32,827 nt of DNA from Caulobacter sp. UNC279MFTsu5.1. Its GTDB lineage: Bacteria; Pseudomonadota; Alphaproteobacteria; Caulobacterales; Caulobacteraceae. Below, piece after piece: positions 20,863 through 28,083 of this stretch. The DNA lies in NCBI RefSeq assembly GCF_900114015.1, contig NZ_FORN01000055.1, positions 1-32,827 of the forward strand, written 5' to 3'. Under the pieces are notes generated by a model. That model saw nothing but the letters and a program-made list of their open reading frames with translations. It was not told the DNA's origin and did no database searches. The first letter of the stretch is position 1; every line of letters starts with the position of its first letter. The translations under genes were made by a program, and so were the position numbers.

Positions 20863-21791
20863 GCCGGCTGGCCCGGATAGGCCGCGGTCTGGCCCTGGGC
20901 CAGGCGGGTCCGCACCCGCGCCGCCACGCGGTCCAGGCCCTCGTCCAGGGAGATCTTCGGCGTCACGCCCAGCAGGTCGCGCATGCGGGCCAGGCTGGGC
21001 CGCTTGGCGGCGGTCATCCGGGCCGGCAGGTCGCGCAGGGCGACCAGCGACGGCGGCGCGTCCAGCCGCGCCCGCAGCCCTTCGGCCAGGTCCTCGATCG
21101 GCGTCACGTCCGGGTGGCCGATATTGATCACTGCGTGCTCCTCGACGCCGGCGGCGGCCTCGATGGCCCGCACGGCGTCGGAGATGTGCAGCCAGCCGCG
21201 GGCGCTTCCGCGATGCACCTCGATCGGCCGCCCGCGCGCCAGATCGTGGGCGAAGCGGATCATCGCCGAGCGGTGGTCGCCGAAATCCTCGTTCTCGTCA
21301 TAGATCATGAACGGCCGCAGGGTGACGGCGCGCAGGCCGTGCTGGGCGACCTCGTAGTCGACCAACTGCTCGCCCAGCAGCTTGGTCAGGCCGTAGCGGT
21401 TGTTGGGCCGGGGGATCGTGGCGGCCTCGTCCATCGGCCCGTCGGTGGGGCCGTAGACCTCGGAGGTCGAGAAATAGACCAGCCTGGCGTCGGCGGCCTG
21501 GGCTAGCAGGATCACGTTGTTCAGCCCGCCCAGGTTGGTGCTGACCGCCAGGCTGGAGGCCTGCTCGCAAGTCACCCGGCTGACCACGGCGGCCAGGGCG
21601 AAGATCACGTCGGGCTTCCAGTGCAGGGTCGGCATGAGGTCGGCCGGCTGGTTGATGTCGACCTGCAGGTAATCCTTGCGCCAGCCGGGCTTGATGTCGG
21701 CGCACAACACCTCCCAGCCCCGGGCGCGCAGATGCGCCGCCAGGGGCTTGCCGATATTGCCTTCCGATCCGATGACCAAGGCCCGCTTCAT
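20859..21791 (-). CDS. NAD-dependent epimerase/dehydratase (extended SDR)
   Basis: A 310-aa nucleotide-sugar modifying enzyme of the extended short-chain dehydrogenase family. The NAD-binding loop GSEGNIG is at 8-14, the catalytic region is YFSTSEVYG (106-114) and the catalytic pair is Tyr133 and Lys137 in RYGLTK. The C-terminal substrate domain contains RGWLHISDAVRAIEAA, similar to the conserved R..(F/L)(V/I).D....I of the family. The exact reaction (4-epimerase, dehydratase or reductase) cannot be told. ATGA overlaps at both ends tie it to the acetyltransferase upstream and the 2-epimerase downstream. A step after formation of the diacetamido sugar, or synthesis of a second sugar in the same glycan, is plausible. 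Confidence 0.9.
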   Translation of the reverse strand: MKRALVIGSEGNIGKPLAAHLRARGWEVLCADIKPGWRKDYLQVDINQPADLMPTLHWKPDVIFALAAVVSRVTCEQASSLAVSTNLGGLNNVILLAQAADARLVYFSTSEVYGPTDGPMDEAATIPRPNNRYGLTKLLGEQLVDYEVAQHGLRAVTLRPFMIYDENEDFGDHRSAMIRFAHDLARGRPIEVHRGSARGWLHISDAVRAIEAAAGVEEHAVINIGHPDVTPIEDLAEGLRARLDAPPSLVALRDLPARMTAAKRPSLARMRDLLGVTPKISLDEGLDRVAARVRTRLAQGQTAAYPGQPA

Positions 21792-22441
21792 CCGACGCTC
21801 GCTGACTGTTCTTCACTGGGGTTGTCGGGCGGGTCCTCGCCGAAGCCCGAAAGGTTGATCACCCGCCGCAGCCCGTCCGGCCGCTCGGCGTAACGGTCGC
21901 CGGTGCGGGGGCAGACCAGGTCCGCGCCCAGCACCTCGCCGGCGTGGCTGACCCAGCCGGCGCGGCGGGCCGGCACGCCGGCCATCAGGGCCAGGGGCGG
22001 GACGTCGCGGGTGACGACCGCGCCGGCCGCGATCAGGCACCAGGCGCCCAGCGCATGGCCGCAGACGATCGTCGCATTGGCCCCGATCGTCGCCCCGCGC
22101 CCCACCCGCGTGGGCCGGAACTCGGCCTTGCGGTCGATCTCGGCCCGCGGCGTCGCCACATTGGTGAACACGCAGCTGGGGCCGCAGAACACGCCGTCCT
22201 CCAGCACGACGCCGGCATAGAGACTGACATTGTTCTGCACCTTGCAGCGGTCGCCCAGCACCGCGCCGGGGCCGATCGCCACGTTCTGGCCGATCACGCA
22301 GTCTTCGCCGATCCGGGCCCCGGCCGCGACGTGGCTGAACCGCCAGACCCGCGTGCCGGCGCCCAGCACCGCGCCGGGCTCGACCTCCGCCGAGGGGTGG
22401 ACCCAGGCGGGCGGGCGGTCTCCTGAGGCCGCGACCGCCAT
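21788..22441 (-). CDS. Hexapeptide-repeat N-acetyltransferase (WbpD-like)
   Basis: A 217-aa left-handed beta-helix acyltransferase. Residues about 12-150 are repeats of the (I/V/L)-G-x-x-x-x pattern: VHPSAEVEPGAVLGAGTRVW, GEDCVIGQNVAIGPGAVLGD, then RCKVQNNVSLYAGVVLEDGV and FCGPSCVFTNV. These, with GVPARRAGWVSHAGE and the following VCPRTGDRY, match the layout of WbpD/WlbB, which acetylates the 3-amino group of UDP-GlcNAc(3NH2)A using acetyl-CoA. The gene starts one base after the dehydrogenase stop and overlaps the epimerase by four bases. The last 30 residues after the family core are a variable tail. The substrate is inferred from the company it keeps. Confidence 0.9.
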   Translation of the reverse strand: MAVAASGDRPPAWVHPSAEVEPGAVLGAGTRVWRFSHVAAGARIGEDCVIGQNVAIGPGAVLGDRCKVQNNVSLYAGVVLEDGVFCGPSCVFTNVATPRAEIDRKAEFRPTRVGRGATIGANATIVCGHALGAWCLIAAGAVVTRDVPPLALMAGVPARRAGWVSHAGEVLGADLVCPRTGDRYAERPDGLRRVINLSGFGEDPPDNPSEEQSASVG

Positions 22442-22442
22442 C

Positions 22443-23801
22443 TCAGGCCTTCACGATCTTTGCGGCCTGGGCGGGATCGGCCTGGGCGGCGGCGTTGCGG
22501 GTGTCGATCACCAGCGGCGTCTCTCGGACCAGCCGCGCGTAGTCGACCGCGTCGTGGTCGGTGACGATGATCGCGCAGTCGAAGCCGGCCAGGGCGTCGT
22601 GGCCGATGTCGACCGACTGCATCAGGGTGTCGCCGACGACCAACTCGGGGGCCAGCGGGTCGTGGTAGCTGACCCGGGCGCCATGGCTGCGCAGGATCTC
22701 GATGATGTCGCGGGCCGGGGTCTCGCGGGTGTCGTCGATATTGCGCTTGTAGGCCACGCCCACGATCAGGACATGGGCGCCGATCGGCGAGCGCCCGCGC
22801 GCGGCCAGGGCCTCCAGCGTCTTGTCGACCACCCGCCGGGGCATGGCCCGCGAGATCTCGCCGGCCAGCTCGACCATCTTCAGGCTGGCCCCTTCGGCCC
22901 TGGCCCGCCAGGCCAGGTAGAAGGGGTCCACCGGGATGCAGTGGCCGCCGACGCCGGGGCCGGGGAAGAACGGCATGTAGCCGAAGGGCTTGGTTTGGGC
23001 GGCCCGGATCACCTCCCAGATGTCGATGCCCAGGGCCTCGAAGCTGACCTTCAGTTCGTTGACCAGGGCGATGTTGACGAACCGGAATACGTTCTCGGTC
23101 AGCTTGACCGCCTCGGCGGTGCGGGTGTCGCCGACCGGAACCGTGGCCGTGATCGCGTCATACAGCGTGCAGGCGACGCGGCGCTCGGCCTCGGTGTCGG
23201 CGCCGACGATCTTGGGGATCGAGGCGGTGGTGAAGGCGAGGTTGCCGGGGTCCTCGCGTTCCGGCGAGTAGGCCAGGGCGAAGTCGCGGCCGGCCCTCAG
23301 GCCCGAGCGCTCCAGGATGGGCTTGAGCACCTCGACGGTGGCCCCCGGGAAGGTGGTGGACTCCAGCACGACCAACTGGCCCGGCCGCAACACGGTCGCC
23401 AGGGTCTCGGCAGCCTCGACGACGTGGCCCAGGTCGGGGGCGTGGTGCGAGGTGATCGGGGTCGGCACGCAGATCAGCACGGCGTCGGCCCGGGCCAGGA
23501 CGTCCGGCGCGCCGGTCGCGGCGAAGCCCCGCTCACGCATGGCCGCCACGCGCGCGCCGGCGAAGTGGCTCAGATAGGACGCGCCCCGGGACAGGCTGGC
23601 CAGGCGCGCCTCGTCCAGATCGAAACCGATCACGCGGAAGCCGGCCGAGCAGAAAGCCTCCGACAACGGCAGGCCGACATAGCCCATGCCGACGACGCCG
23701 ATCACGGCTTCGCGCTGCAGGATCTTTCGGGTCAGGCTTTGAAAGTTCGACGCCAGATCGTCGTCGCCATGGAATGGAAACGTCGGAATATGAACGTTCA
23801 T
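22443..23801 (-). CDS. UDP-N-acetyl-sugar 6-dehydrogenase (WbpA/WecC family)
   Basis: A 452-aa cytoplasmic enzyme that oxidises C6 of a UDP-HexNAc to the uronic acid with two NAD+. GMGYVGL (38-44) is the NAD-binding loop, YSPERED (178-184) and EAVKLTEN (230-237, Lys233) are active-site segments, and Cys288 in GPGVGGHCIPVDPFY is the catalytic thiol. The C-terminal UDP-binding domain has GVAYKRNIDDTRETPA. The pattern FFPGPGVGGHCIPVDP favours WbpA/TviB-type UDP-GlcNAc 6-dehydrogenases over UDP-glucose enzymes. A GAGGGG lies just upstream of the ATG, which itself sits in a 12-bp palindrome. It is first of five closely packed genes, behind a 228-base promoter-like region. Confidence 0.94.
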   Translation of the reverse strand: MNVHIPTFPFHGDDDLASNFQSLTRKILQREAVIGVVGMGYVGLPLSEAFCSAGFRVIGFDLDEARLASLSRGASYLSHFAGARVAAMRERGFAATGAPDVLARADAVLICVPTPITSHHAPDLGHVVEAAETLATVLRPGQLVVLESTTFPGATVEVLKPILERSGLRAGRDFALAYSPEREDPGNLAFTTASIPKIVGADTEAERRVACTLYDAITATVPVGDTRTAEAVKLTENVFRFVNIALVNELKVSFEALGIDIWEVIRAAQTKPFGYMPFFPGPGVGGHCIPVDPFYLAWRARAEGASLKMVELAGEISRAMPRRVVDKTLEALAARGRSPIGAHVLIVGVAYKRNIDDTRETPARDIIEILRSHGARVSYHDPLAPELVVGDTLMQSVDIGHDALAGFDCAIIVTDHDAVDYARLVRETPLVIDTRNAAAQADPAQAAKIVKA

Positions 23802-24029
23802 TGGCCCCTCGTGGTCGGGGCGTTCTTATTTGAGATCGATGCGCCCCTCGACATGGCGGGATCGTACGCGGTGAAAGCCTTCGAGAAAAGGGGTCTCATC
23901 CAGGGTATATTTACCGAAGCTGGCGCGCTGTTTGACATAGTCTTGGCGAGTATGAGTATTAATACTCATGACGTGGAAGTGTTCGAACGATGTTATGTGA
24001 GCTGGCGCAAGATACTCCTGCTGGATCGA
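23802..24029. promoter_or_regulatory. AT-richer intergenic region, likely promoter of the polysaccharide operon
   Basis: The region separates the Gfo/Idh gene from the dehydrogenase gene, both on the minus strand. It is much less GC-rich than its surroundings and contains a perfect 18-bp palindrome (23952-23969). No ORF with credible codons is present. Confidence 0.55.
23952..23969. promoter_or_regulatory. Perfect 18-bp palindrome
   Basis: ATGAGTATTAATACTCAT is fully self-complementary (9 + 9, no spacer). It lies about 150 bases upstream of the dehydrogenase start in the AT-rich region. Such a dyad with no loop suits a dimeric regulator better than an RNA hairpin. The binding protein is unknown; the AraC-type and XRE-type regulators in this window are not obvious fits. 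Confidence 0.55.
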
Positions 24030-25007
24030 CTATCTTCCAAGTTGATCGAGGCAACGGTTCAATTTCAGTTGAACATGTTCAAGCGCGCGCTGTACGCGAA
24101 TGCCTTCGTCAATGCCCGTCAAAGGGGTTTCTCTGGTCTGGCAAGACTGGATGAAGTGGCGGATTTCTCTGGTCAGGGGCGGCTCGGCGACCAAGTCGAC
24201 GAAACGCGGTTCGGCCCCCGAGGCCGTCGGCCCGGCGTCGGTCAGGGTCACGCCCTGGTCGCGCCGCATCAGCTTTTCCGGCCAGGGGCGGACGTCGTCG
24301 AACACCAGGGCGCCGGTCTCGCCGACCACGACCAGCTTCTGCTCCTTGACCGGGCTGAGCCAACTGGCGGCGATATGGGCGTGGAGGCCGCCGGAAAAGC
24401 AGAGATCGGCGTGGACCTCGTCGGCGACGCCGGGCGTGACGAAGGCCCGGCCGGTCGCCTCGACGCTGACGGGCGCGGCGTCGGCCAGGGCCAGGATCAT
24501 CGAGACGTCGTGGGGCGACAGGCTGAGAAAGGCGTTCTCGTGCGTGCGGACCCGGCCCAGGCTCAGCCGCGAGGCGGTGATGTAGCGCAGGGCGCCGATC
24601 TCGCCGCGCGCGACGATCGCCGCCAGGGCCTGGAACGCTGGATGATGGCGCAGCAGGTGGCCGACCATGAACACCCGGTCCGAGCGCGCGACGTCGGCGG
24701 CCAGGGCCTCGGCCTCAGCCAGGTCCGAGGCCAGGGGCTTTTCGACGAAGACGTCCTTGCCGTGGTCCAGGGCCAGGCGGCAGAGCGCGGCGTGGGCGGG
24801 CGCCGGCGCGGCGATGATCATCGCGTCCAGGCGCGCGTCGTCCAGGGCCTGGGCCAGTTGAACAGCCGGCACGTTCCAGGCGTCGGCCTGATCCTGGGCG
24901 GCCTCGGCGTCGGTGTCGATCACCGCGCCCAGCACGCCCAGTTCCGCGCAGGTCCGGATCAGGTTCCGGCCCCAGGCGCCGCAGCCGACCACGGCGACCC
25001 GGGTCAC
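24030..25007 (-). CDS. Gfo/Idh/MocA-family nucleotide-sugar oxidoreductase
   Basis: A 325-aa NAD(P)-dependent oxidoreductase. The N-terminal Rossmann fold has VVGCGAWGRN (6-15), and EKPLA (89-93) carries Lys90, the conserved catalytic lysine. The C-terminal domain contains ASRLSLGRVRTHENAFLSLSPHDVSMIL, quoted here in pieces as SRLSLGRVR and SPHDVSMIL, and SWLSPVKEQKLVVVG. This subfamily usually lies next to a WbpD-type acetyltransferase and a DegT-type aminotransferase and oxidises C3 of a UDP-HexNAc-uronate before amination. The start is GTG, overlapping the upstream GNAT stop in a GTGA arrangement. The dehydrogenase that would act before it is 228 bases downstream. Confidence 0.9.
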   Translation of the reverse strand: MTRVAVVGCGAWGRNLIRTCAELGVLGAVIDTDAEAAQDQADAWNVPAVQLAQALDDARLDAMIIAAPAPAHAALCRLALDHGKDVFVEKPLASDLAEAEALAADVARSDRVFMVGHLLRHHPAFQALAAIVARGEIGALRYITASRLSLGRVRTHENAFLSLSPHDVSMILALADAAPVSVEATGRAFVTPGVADEVHADLCFSGGLHAHIAASWLSPVKEQKLVVVGETGALVFDDVRPWPEKLMRRDQGVTLTDAGPTASGAEPRFVDLVAEPPLTREIRHFIQSCQTRETPLTGIDEGIRVQRALEHVQLKLNRCLDQLGR

Positions 25008-25576
25008 GTCGTCGCCGCCAGCGTCGAGGGGGGCGGGGCGGACCAGCGCAGGGTCAGGTGCGTCTCGTCCGCCGCCGTCGCCGCGAAGCCCAGCCGATGA
25101 TAGAGCCGCTGGGCCGCCAGATTGTCGCGGGCCACCTGCAGCGTCACGGCCGAGCCGGCGGCGGCGGCCTCGGCCATCAGCGCGCGCAGGATCGCCCCGC
25201 CGATCCCCCGGCCGCGCCGCTCGGGGACCACGGCGATGTCGATCAGGTGCAGGGCGTCAGGGCTTCGATCCGTGGCCAGCCGCCCGACCGGTTCGGCGTC
25301 GACCGTGACGATCTGGAGCCGGGCCCGCGGATAGGCCGCGCGGTAGCCCTGGACCTGGGCGTGGAACTGCTGCGCCATGATCTGGGCCAGCATGTTGGCG
25401 GGCAGGGGAAGCCGGTCCCAGCCTGGACCGCGGGAGGCCTGGAACAGCGCCAGGCGGAAGGGCGCGTCGGCCTCGACTTCCGGGCGCAGGACGAAACGGA
25501 CCGCAGCGCCCCGCAACCCCGCGTCTTCAGGATGCGGTGCGACGAGGGCTTCCCGTTCAGGTGGCGAGGTCGTCAT
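25004..25576 (-). CDS. GNAT-family N-acetyltransferase
   Basis: A 190-aa acetyl-CoA-dependent transferase. The acetyl-CoA loop is at 119-126 (ERRGRGIG, the R/Q-x-x-G-x-G/A motif), preceded by the strand LHLIDIAVVP and followed by the helix AILRALMAEA and ARDNLAAQRLYHRLGF, the standard GNAT end. The first 35 residues are a variable extension. GNATs with this DIAV(V/L)PERRGRGIG form and an FxAQ...Y...P.A.....V..EP.GRL front commonly stand beside Tail-Collar and DUF6916 genes, as here (DUF6916 is 35 bases away, divergent). It is also coupled by GTGA overlap to the oxidoreductase gene, so it bridges the two clusters. The substrate is unknown. Confidence 0.88.
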   Translation of the reverse strand: MTTSPPEREALVAPHPEDAGLRGAAVRFVLRPEVEADAPFRLALFQASRGPGWDRLPLPANMLAQIMAQQFHAQVQGYRAAYPRARLQIVTVDAEPVGRLATDRSPDALHLIDIAVVPERRGRGIGGAILRALMAEAAAAGSAVTLQVARDNLAAQRLYHRLGFAATAADETHLTLRWSAPPPSTLAATT

Positions 25577-25611
25577 AATGGTCGCGCCGCGATTCTGACC
25601 CGAGGGATTCC

Positions 25612-25926
25612 ATGGCCGCCGATTTCGTCGCCCCGACCGCCGACACCTTCGCCCCGCATGTGGGGGCGTCGTTCCGGGTCGAGGGCGGCCGCCATGTCCT
25701 GGCGCTGAGCCAGGTCGAGCGGCTGGAGAACCAGCCGGGCCATGGAAATCCGGCGTTCGAACCCTTCGTGCTGATCTTCAGCGGCCCCCCCGGCGACGTG
25801 CTCGCCGAGGGGATGCACACGCTGGCGCGCGAGGATGGCGAGGGCGGGATCGCCCACGATCTGTACCTGATCCCTGTCCATACGCCCGCCCCCGGGCGGC
25901 AGGACTACCAGGCCGTGTTCAACTGA
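25612..25926 (+). CDS. DUF6916-like small protein
   Basis: A 104-aa protein with no signal peptide or membrane segment. It is strand-rich: FAPHVGASFRVEGGRHVLAL, then PFVLIFSGP, then an end of YLIPVHTPAPG, followed by YQAVFN. That order (F..h.G..F....... L.L, F.L.F.GP, hhPV........Y.AVFN) is the one I associate with DUF6916, a family that repeatedly occurs with Tail-Collar proteins. GAGGG lies five bases before the ATG. It is divergent from the GNAT gene by only 35 bases and convergent with the third collar gene by 24 bases. No activity is known; a chaperone or structural partner of the collar proteins is one possibility. Confidence 0.8.
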   Translation: MAADFVAPTADTFAPHVGASFRVEGGRHVLALSQVERLENQPGHGNPAFEPFVLIFSGPPGDVLAEGMHTLAREDGEGGIAHDLYLIPVHTPAPGRQDYQAVFN

Positions 25927-25950
25927 AACCACGCGACAGGACCCAGAAGC

Positions 25951-26496
25951 TCAGTTCCGCGAGGGGAAGATCCCCTGCAGGGCGATGCAGATGGTCAGCG
26001 TCAGGAACGGCTGGCGGTTCTCGTGCGGCTGGCTGCCGCCCGCGGTCCCCAGCGCCTGGGGCGCCATCGGCGCCATCGGCGTCAGGACGGTGCTGTACAT
26101 GTTGAACGCGATGGGCGAGCCCGAGCTGGGCTTGCCGTAGGTCTGCCCGAAGCTGTTGCCGGCCGCCGCGGCGGAGGTGTTGGCGGTCCCGGCGTTGGTG
26201 GCGTCGGCCTTCAGGAAGTGCAGGTGCTGCGGCATCTCGGACTGGATCAGGGTGTGGCTGTATTCGCCCAGGATCTCGCCCTGGACGTAGCCCTGGCCCG
26301 GGTGGGCGGGAACCATGGTCCGCAGGTCCGGCAGGGCGAAGTTCGTCGTGCCGTTGCCGCCGTAGGTGGTGCCCAGCAGCGAGAACAGCGCCTGGTTCTG
26401 GTTGATGGGCAGGAGCTGGCCGTTGCACATGGCCCAGTATTTCGGAGCGAAGTTGAAGGACATGATCCGCAACTCGCCCATGTATGGCGTACCCAT
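25951..26496 (-). CDS. Tail-Collar domain protein (MdpB-like), third paralogue
   Basis: A 181-aa protein, third and last in a row of three paralogues. The N-terminal Tail-Collar domain (Pfam PF07484) spans about residues 4-60: GELRIMSFNFAPKYWAMCNG, QLLPINQNQALFSLLGTTYG, then a GGNGTTNFALPDL segment. A variable, Ala/Thr/Gly-rich middle with the HxH motif QHLHF follows, and the end is QPFLTLTICIALQGIFPSRN, conserved in all three copies. A strong GAGGAGAG lies before the ATG. In phages this domain forms part of tail fibres, but these bacterial proteins stand alone and have no known function. No signal peptide is present, so export would need another route. Confidence 0.92.
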   Translation of the reverse strand: MGTPYMGELRIMSFNFAPKYWAMCNGQLLPINQNQALFSLLGTTYGGNGTTNFALPDLRTMVPAHPGQGYVQGEILGEYSHTLIQSEMPQHLHFLKADATNAGTANTSAAAAGNSFGQTYGKPSSGSPIAFNMYSTVLTPMAPMAPQALGTAGGSQPHENRQPFLTLTICIALQGIFPSRN

Positions 26497-26527
26497 GAGT
26501 CTCTCTCCTCGTGTTCGTCGCGGCGGG

Positions 26528-27082
26528 TTAGTTGCGGGCGGGGAAGATGCCCTGCAGGGCGATGCAGTAGTTCAGGAACAGCGTCGGCATCATGTTGTTG
26601 TGCGGGAACGAGCTGCCCGCCAGGCCGATGCTCTGGGCCGGCAGCTGCACGGCCGGATTGGTCACCGGGCTGTAGAACAGGCCCCGGCTGTTCTGCTGGA
26701 AGTTACCGCTGAAGGCCTGAGCCGGCTGGTTGTTGGCCGAGGTCGTGACGGTGCCGTTGGCCGTGGTCACCGTCGGCGCGTGGCTGTGCATGGCCATCTC
26801 GCTCTCGATCAGCGTCACGTTCGGCGAGCCGCCGACCTGGCCCAGGTCGTAGACCGACAGGCCGGGACCCGGCTGGTTGCGCCCGACGTGCAGCGGGATG
26901 CTGCCCATCAGGTTGGGCAGGGCGAAGTTGCTGGTGCCGTTGCCGCCATAGGTGGTGCCCAGCAGCGAGAACAGCGCGGTGTTCTGCGAGATCGGCAGCA
27001 GTTGGCCGTTGCACTGAGCCCAGCCCGTCGGGGCGAAGTTGAAGCCGAAAATGCGGATCTCCGCGACGAATTGATCACTCAT
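26528..27082 (-). CDS. Tail-Collar domain protein (MdpB-like), second paralogue
   Basis: A 184-aa paralogue of its two neighbours. It opens with VAEIRIFGFNFAPTGWAQCN, GQLLPISQNTALFSLLGTTY, then GGNGTSNFALPNL. The middle carries MAMHSHAPTVTT with the His-x-His typical of trimeric tail-fibre collars, where the histidines may bind a metal, and an Asn/Gln-rich stretch. The end is MPTLFLNYCIALQGIFPARN. The start is preceded by GGAG and AAGAG. It is separated by 31 bases from the third copy and 37 bases from the first, all co-directional, so the three are probably one operon. The middle regions differ most among copies, suggesting different binding partners. Confidence 0.92.
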   Translation of the reverse strand: MSDQFVAEIRIFGFNFAPTGWAQCNGQLLPISQNTALFSLLGTTYGGNGTSNFALPNLMGSIPLHVGRNQPGPGLSVYDLGQVGGSPNVTLIESEMAMHSHAPTVTTANGTVTTSANNQPAQAFSGNFQQNSRGLFYSPVTNPAVQLPAQSIGLAGSSFPHNNMMPTLFLNYCIALQGIFPARN

Positions 27083-27119
27083 CTCTTTGAGTCTCCAGAA
27101 GATCTTCGGGCGGGACGCG

Positions 27120-27656
27120 TCAGTTTTGCGACGGATAGATGCCGTAGAGCGAGATGATGAAGTTGAGACCCAGATAGGGTTGCATGTTGTCGTGCGGTTG
27201 GTTGCCGCCGCTGGGCGTCGTCGAGGCGGCGGACAGGGCGATCTGGTTGGTCGCGGCGTAGGGCTGGTAGCCGAACAGCACCGTTCCGGTCGGCCCCTGG
27301 TCGGACAGCATGGTCTGGGTGGTCGGCGTGCTCACCGCGCCCGGCGTCGAGGCCGCGTTCAGCGCATGGGTGTGCTGGGGGATCTGCTGGGAGGTCAGGG
27401 TGACGGTCTCGACCCCGGTCTTCTCGCCGATGATATAGGTCTGGCCATTCTTCGAGCCCTGATGGGTGGGGACCCGGCCGCGCATGTCGGGCAGGGCGAA
27501 GGTCTCCTGCCCGTCGCCGCCGTAGGTGGTGCCGATCAGGTTGAACAGCGTGTCGTTTTCCGAAATCGCCAGCAGCTGGCCATCGCACATCGCCCATCCC
27601 AAGGGCGGAAAGTTGCCCGCGAATATGCGGATCTCACCAACGTAAGGCTGGCCCAT
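27120..27656 (-). CDS. Tail-Collar domain protein (MdpB-like), first paralogue
   Basis: A 178-aa protein; the ATG at 27656 is chosen because GGGAG lies six bases upstream and the other two copies begin at the same place (MGQPYVGEIRIFAGNFPPLG). An ATG at 27707 would add 17 residues not shared with the paralogues. The collar core is GWAMCDGQLLAISENDTLFN, LIGTTYGGDGQETFALPDMR. IPQHTHAL is the His-x-His element, followed by a Ser/Thr/Pro-rich middle. The end is MQPYLGLNFIISLYGIYPSQ. It is the first gene of the collar operon and faces the giant surface-protein gene across a 427-base divergent region. Confidence 0.92.
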   Translation of the reverse strand: MGQPYVGEIRIFAGNFPPLGWAMCDGQLLAISENDTLFNLIGTTYGGDGQETFALPDMRGRVPTHQGSKNGQTYIIGEKTGVETVTLTSQQIPQHTHALNAASTPGAVSTPTTQTMLSDQGPTGTVLFGYQPYAATNQIALSAASTTPSGGNQPHDNMQPYLGLNFIISLYGIYPSQN

Positions 27657-28083
27657 GTCTGCTCCCTCGCTGTCAGAATGTCGTTGTGCAAGCTCGACGC
27701 GCGCCAAAGGCTACTAAACCTTAAGTGGCGAGTCACTTCTTAGCGTTGATTAAGATTGCGTCCCACCCCGCGATTGATTCTTTCGTAGCCGACTATCCTG
27801 AGCTGCACAACAGTTCCGAAAGAACGATGTTCATCAAACGGCGTATGTCTACTTGTGTGGCCCTGGTCTCGTCGTTAAGGTTGCGTTTACAGGGTGACTA
27901 GAGCCAGGGGGGAGTCCGATGCGCAAATTATGCGCGTGTGTGCATAAAAGCACGGCATCGGGCGGCCGAGCGGCGTATCGCGCCCACTATCGGCTCTTTT
28001 TCCAATTTCAGGCGGGGCCCGCGCCCCGCGAGCGCGGCGCACGCCGGCCGGAACGCGGTTCCGCCGAGGCAAAGGACTGACCC
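27657..28083. promoter_or_regulatory. Divergent regulatory region between collar operon and giant repeat protein
   Basis: No gene is seen here. It is relatively AT-rich from 27700 to 27900 and contains AAGTG-GCGAGT-CACTT as a short dyad, a nested inverted repeat at 27916-27961, and a GC hairpin (GCGGGGC/GCCCCGC, 28012-28029) after a CTCTTTTTCC run. An AAAGGA element about 8 bases before the ATG at 28084 serves the giant gene. Promoter elements could not be assigned with confidence. Confidence 0.5.
27916..27961 (+). promoter_or_regulatory. Nested stem-loop in the leader of the giant protein gene
   Basis: An outer stem CCGATGC/GCATCGG (27916-27922 with 27955-27961) encloses an inner stem TTATGC/GCATAA (27928-27933 with 27942-27947) with an 8-base GCGTGTGT loop. 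Unpaired A-rich bulges of 5 and 7 bases lie between the stems. It ends about 120 bases before the start codon, so it is likely in the 5' leader. A protein-binding site or an RNA thermosensor-like element is possible; it matches no riboswitch I know. Confidence 0.45.

Noticed and set aside
22230..25100. A 956-codon plus-strand frame across the sugar genes
   Set aside because: It spans three well-supported minus-strand genes and the intergenic promoter region and shows no domain.
25951..27656. A prophage tail module
   Set aside because: Three Tail-Collar proteins are present but no tail tube, baseplate, capsid, terminase, holin or lysin genes; flanking genes are a GNAT, a DUF6916-like gene and a giant surface protein.
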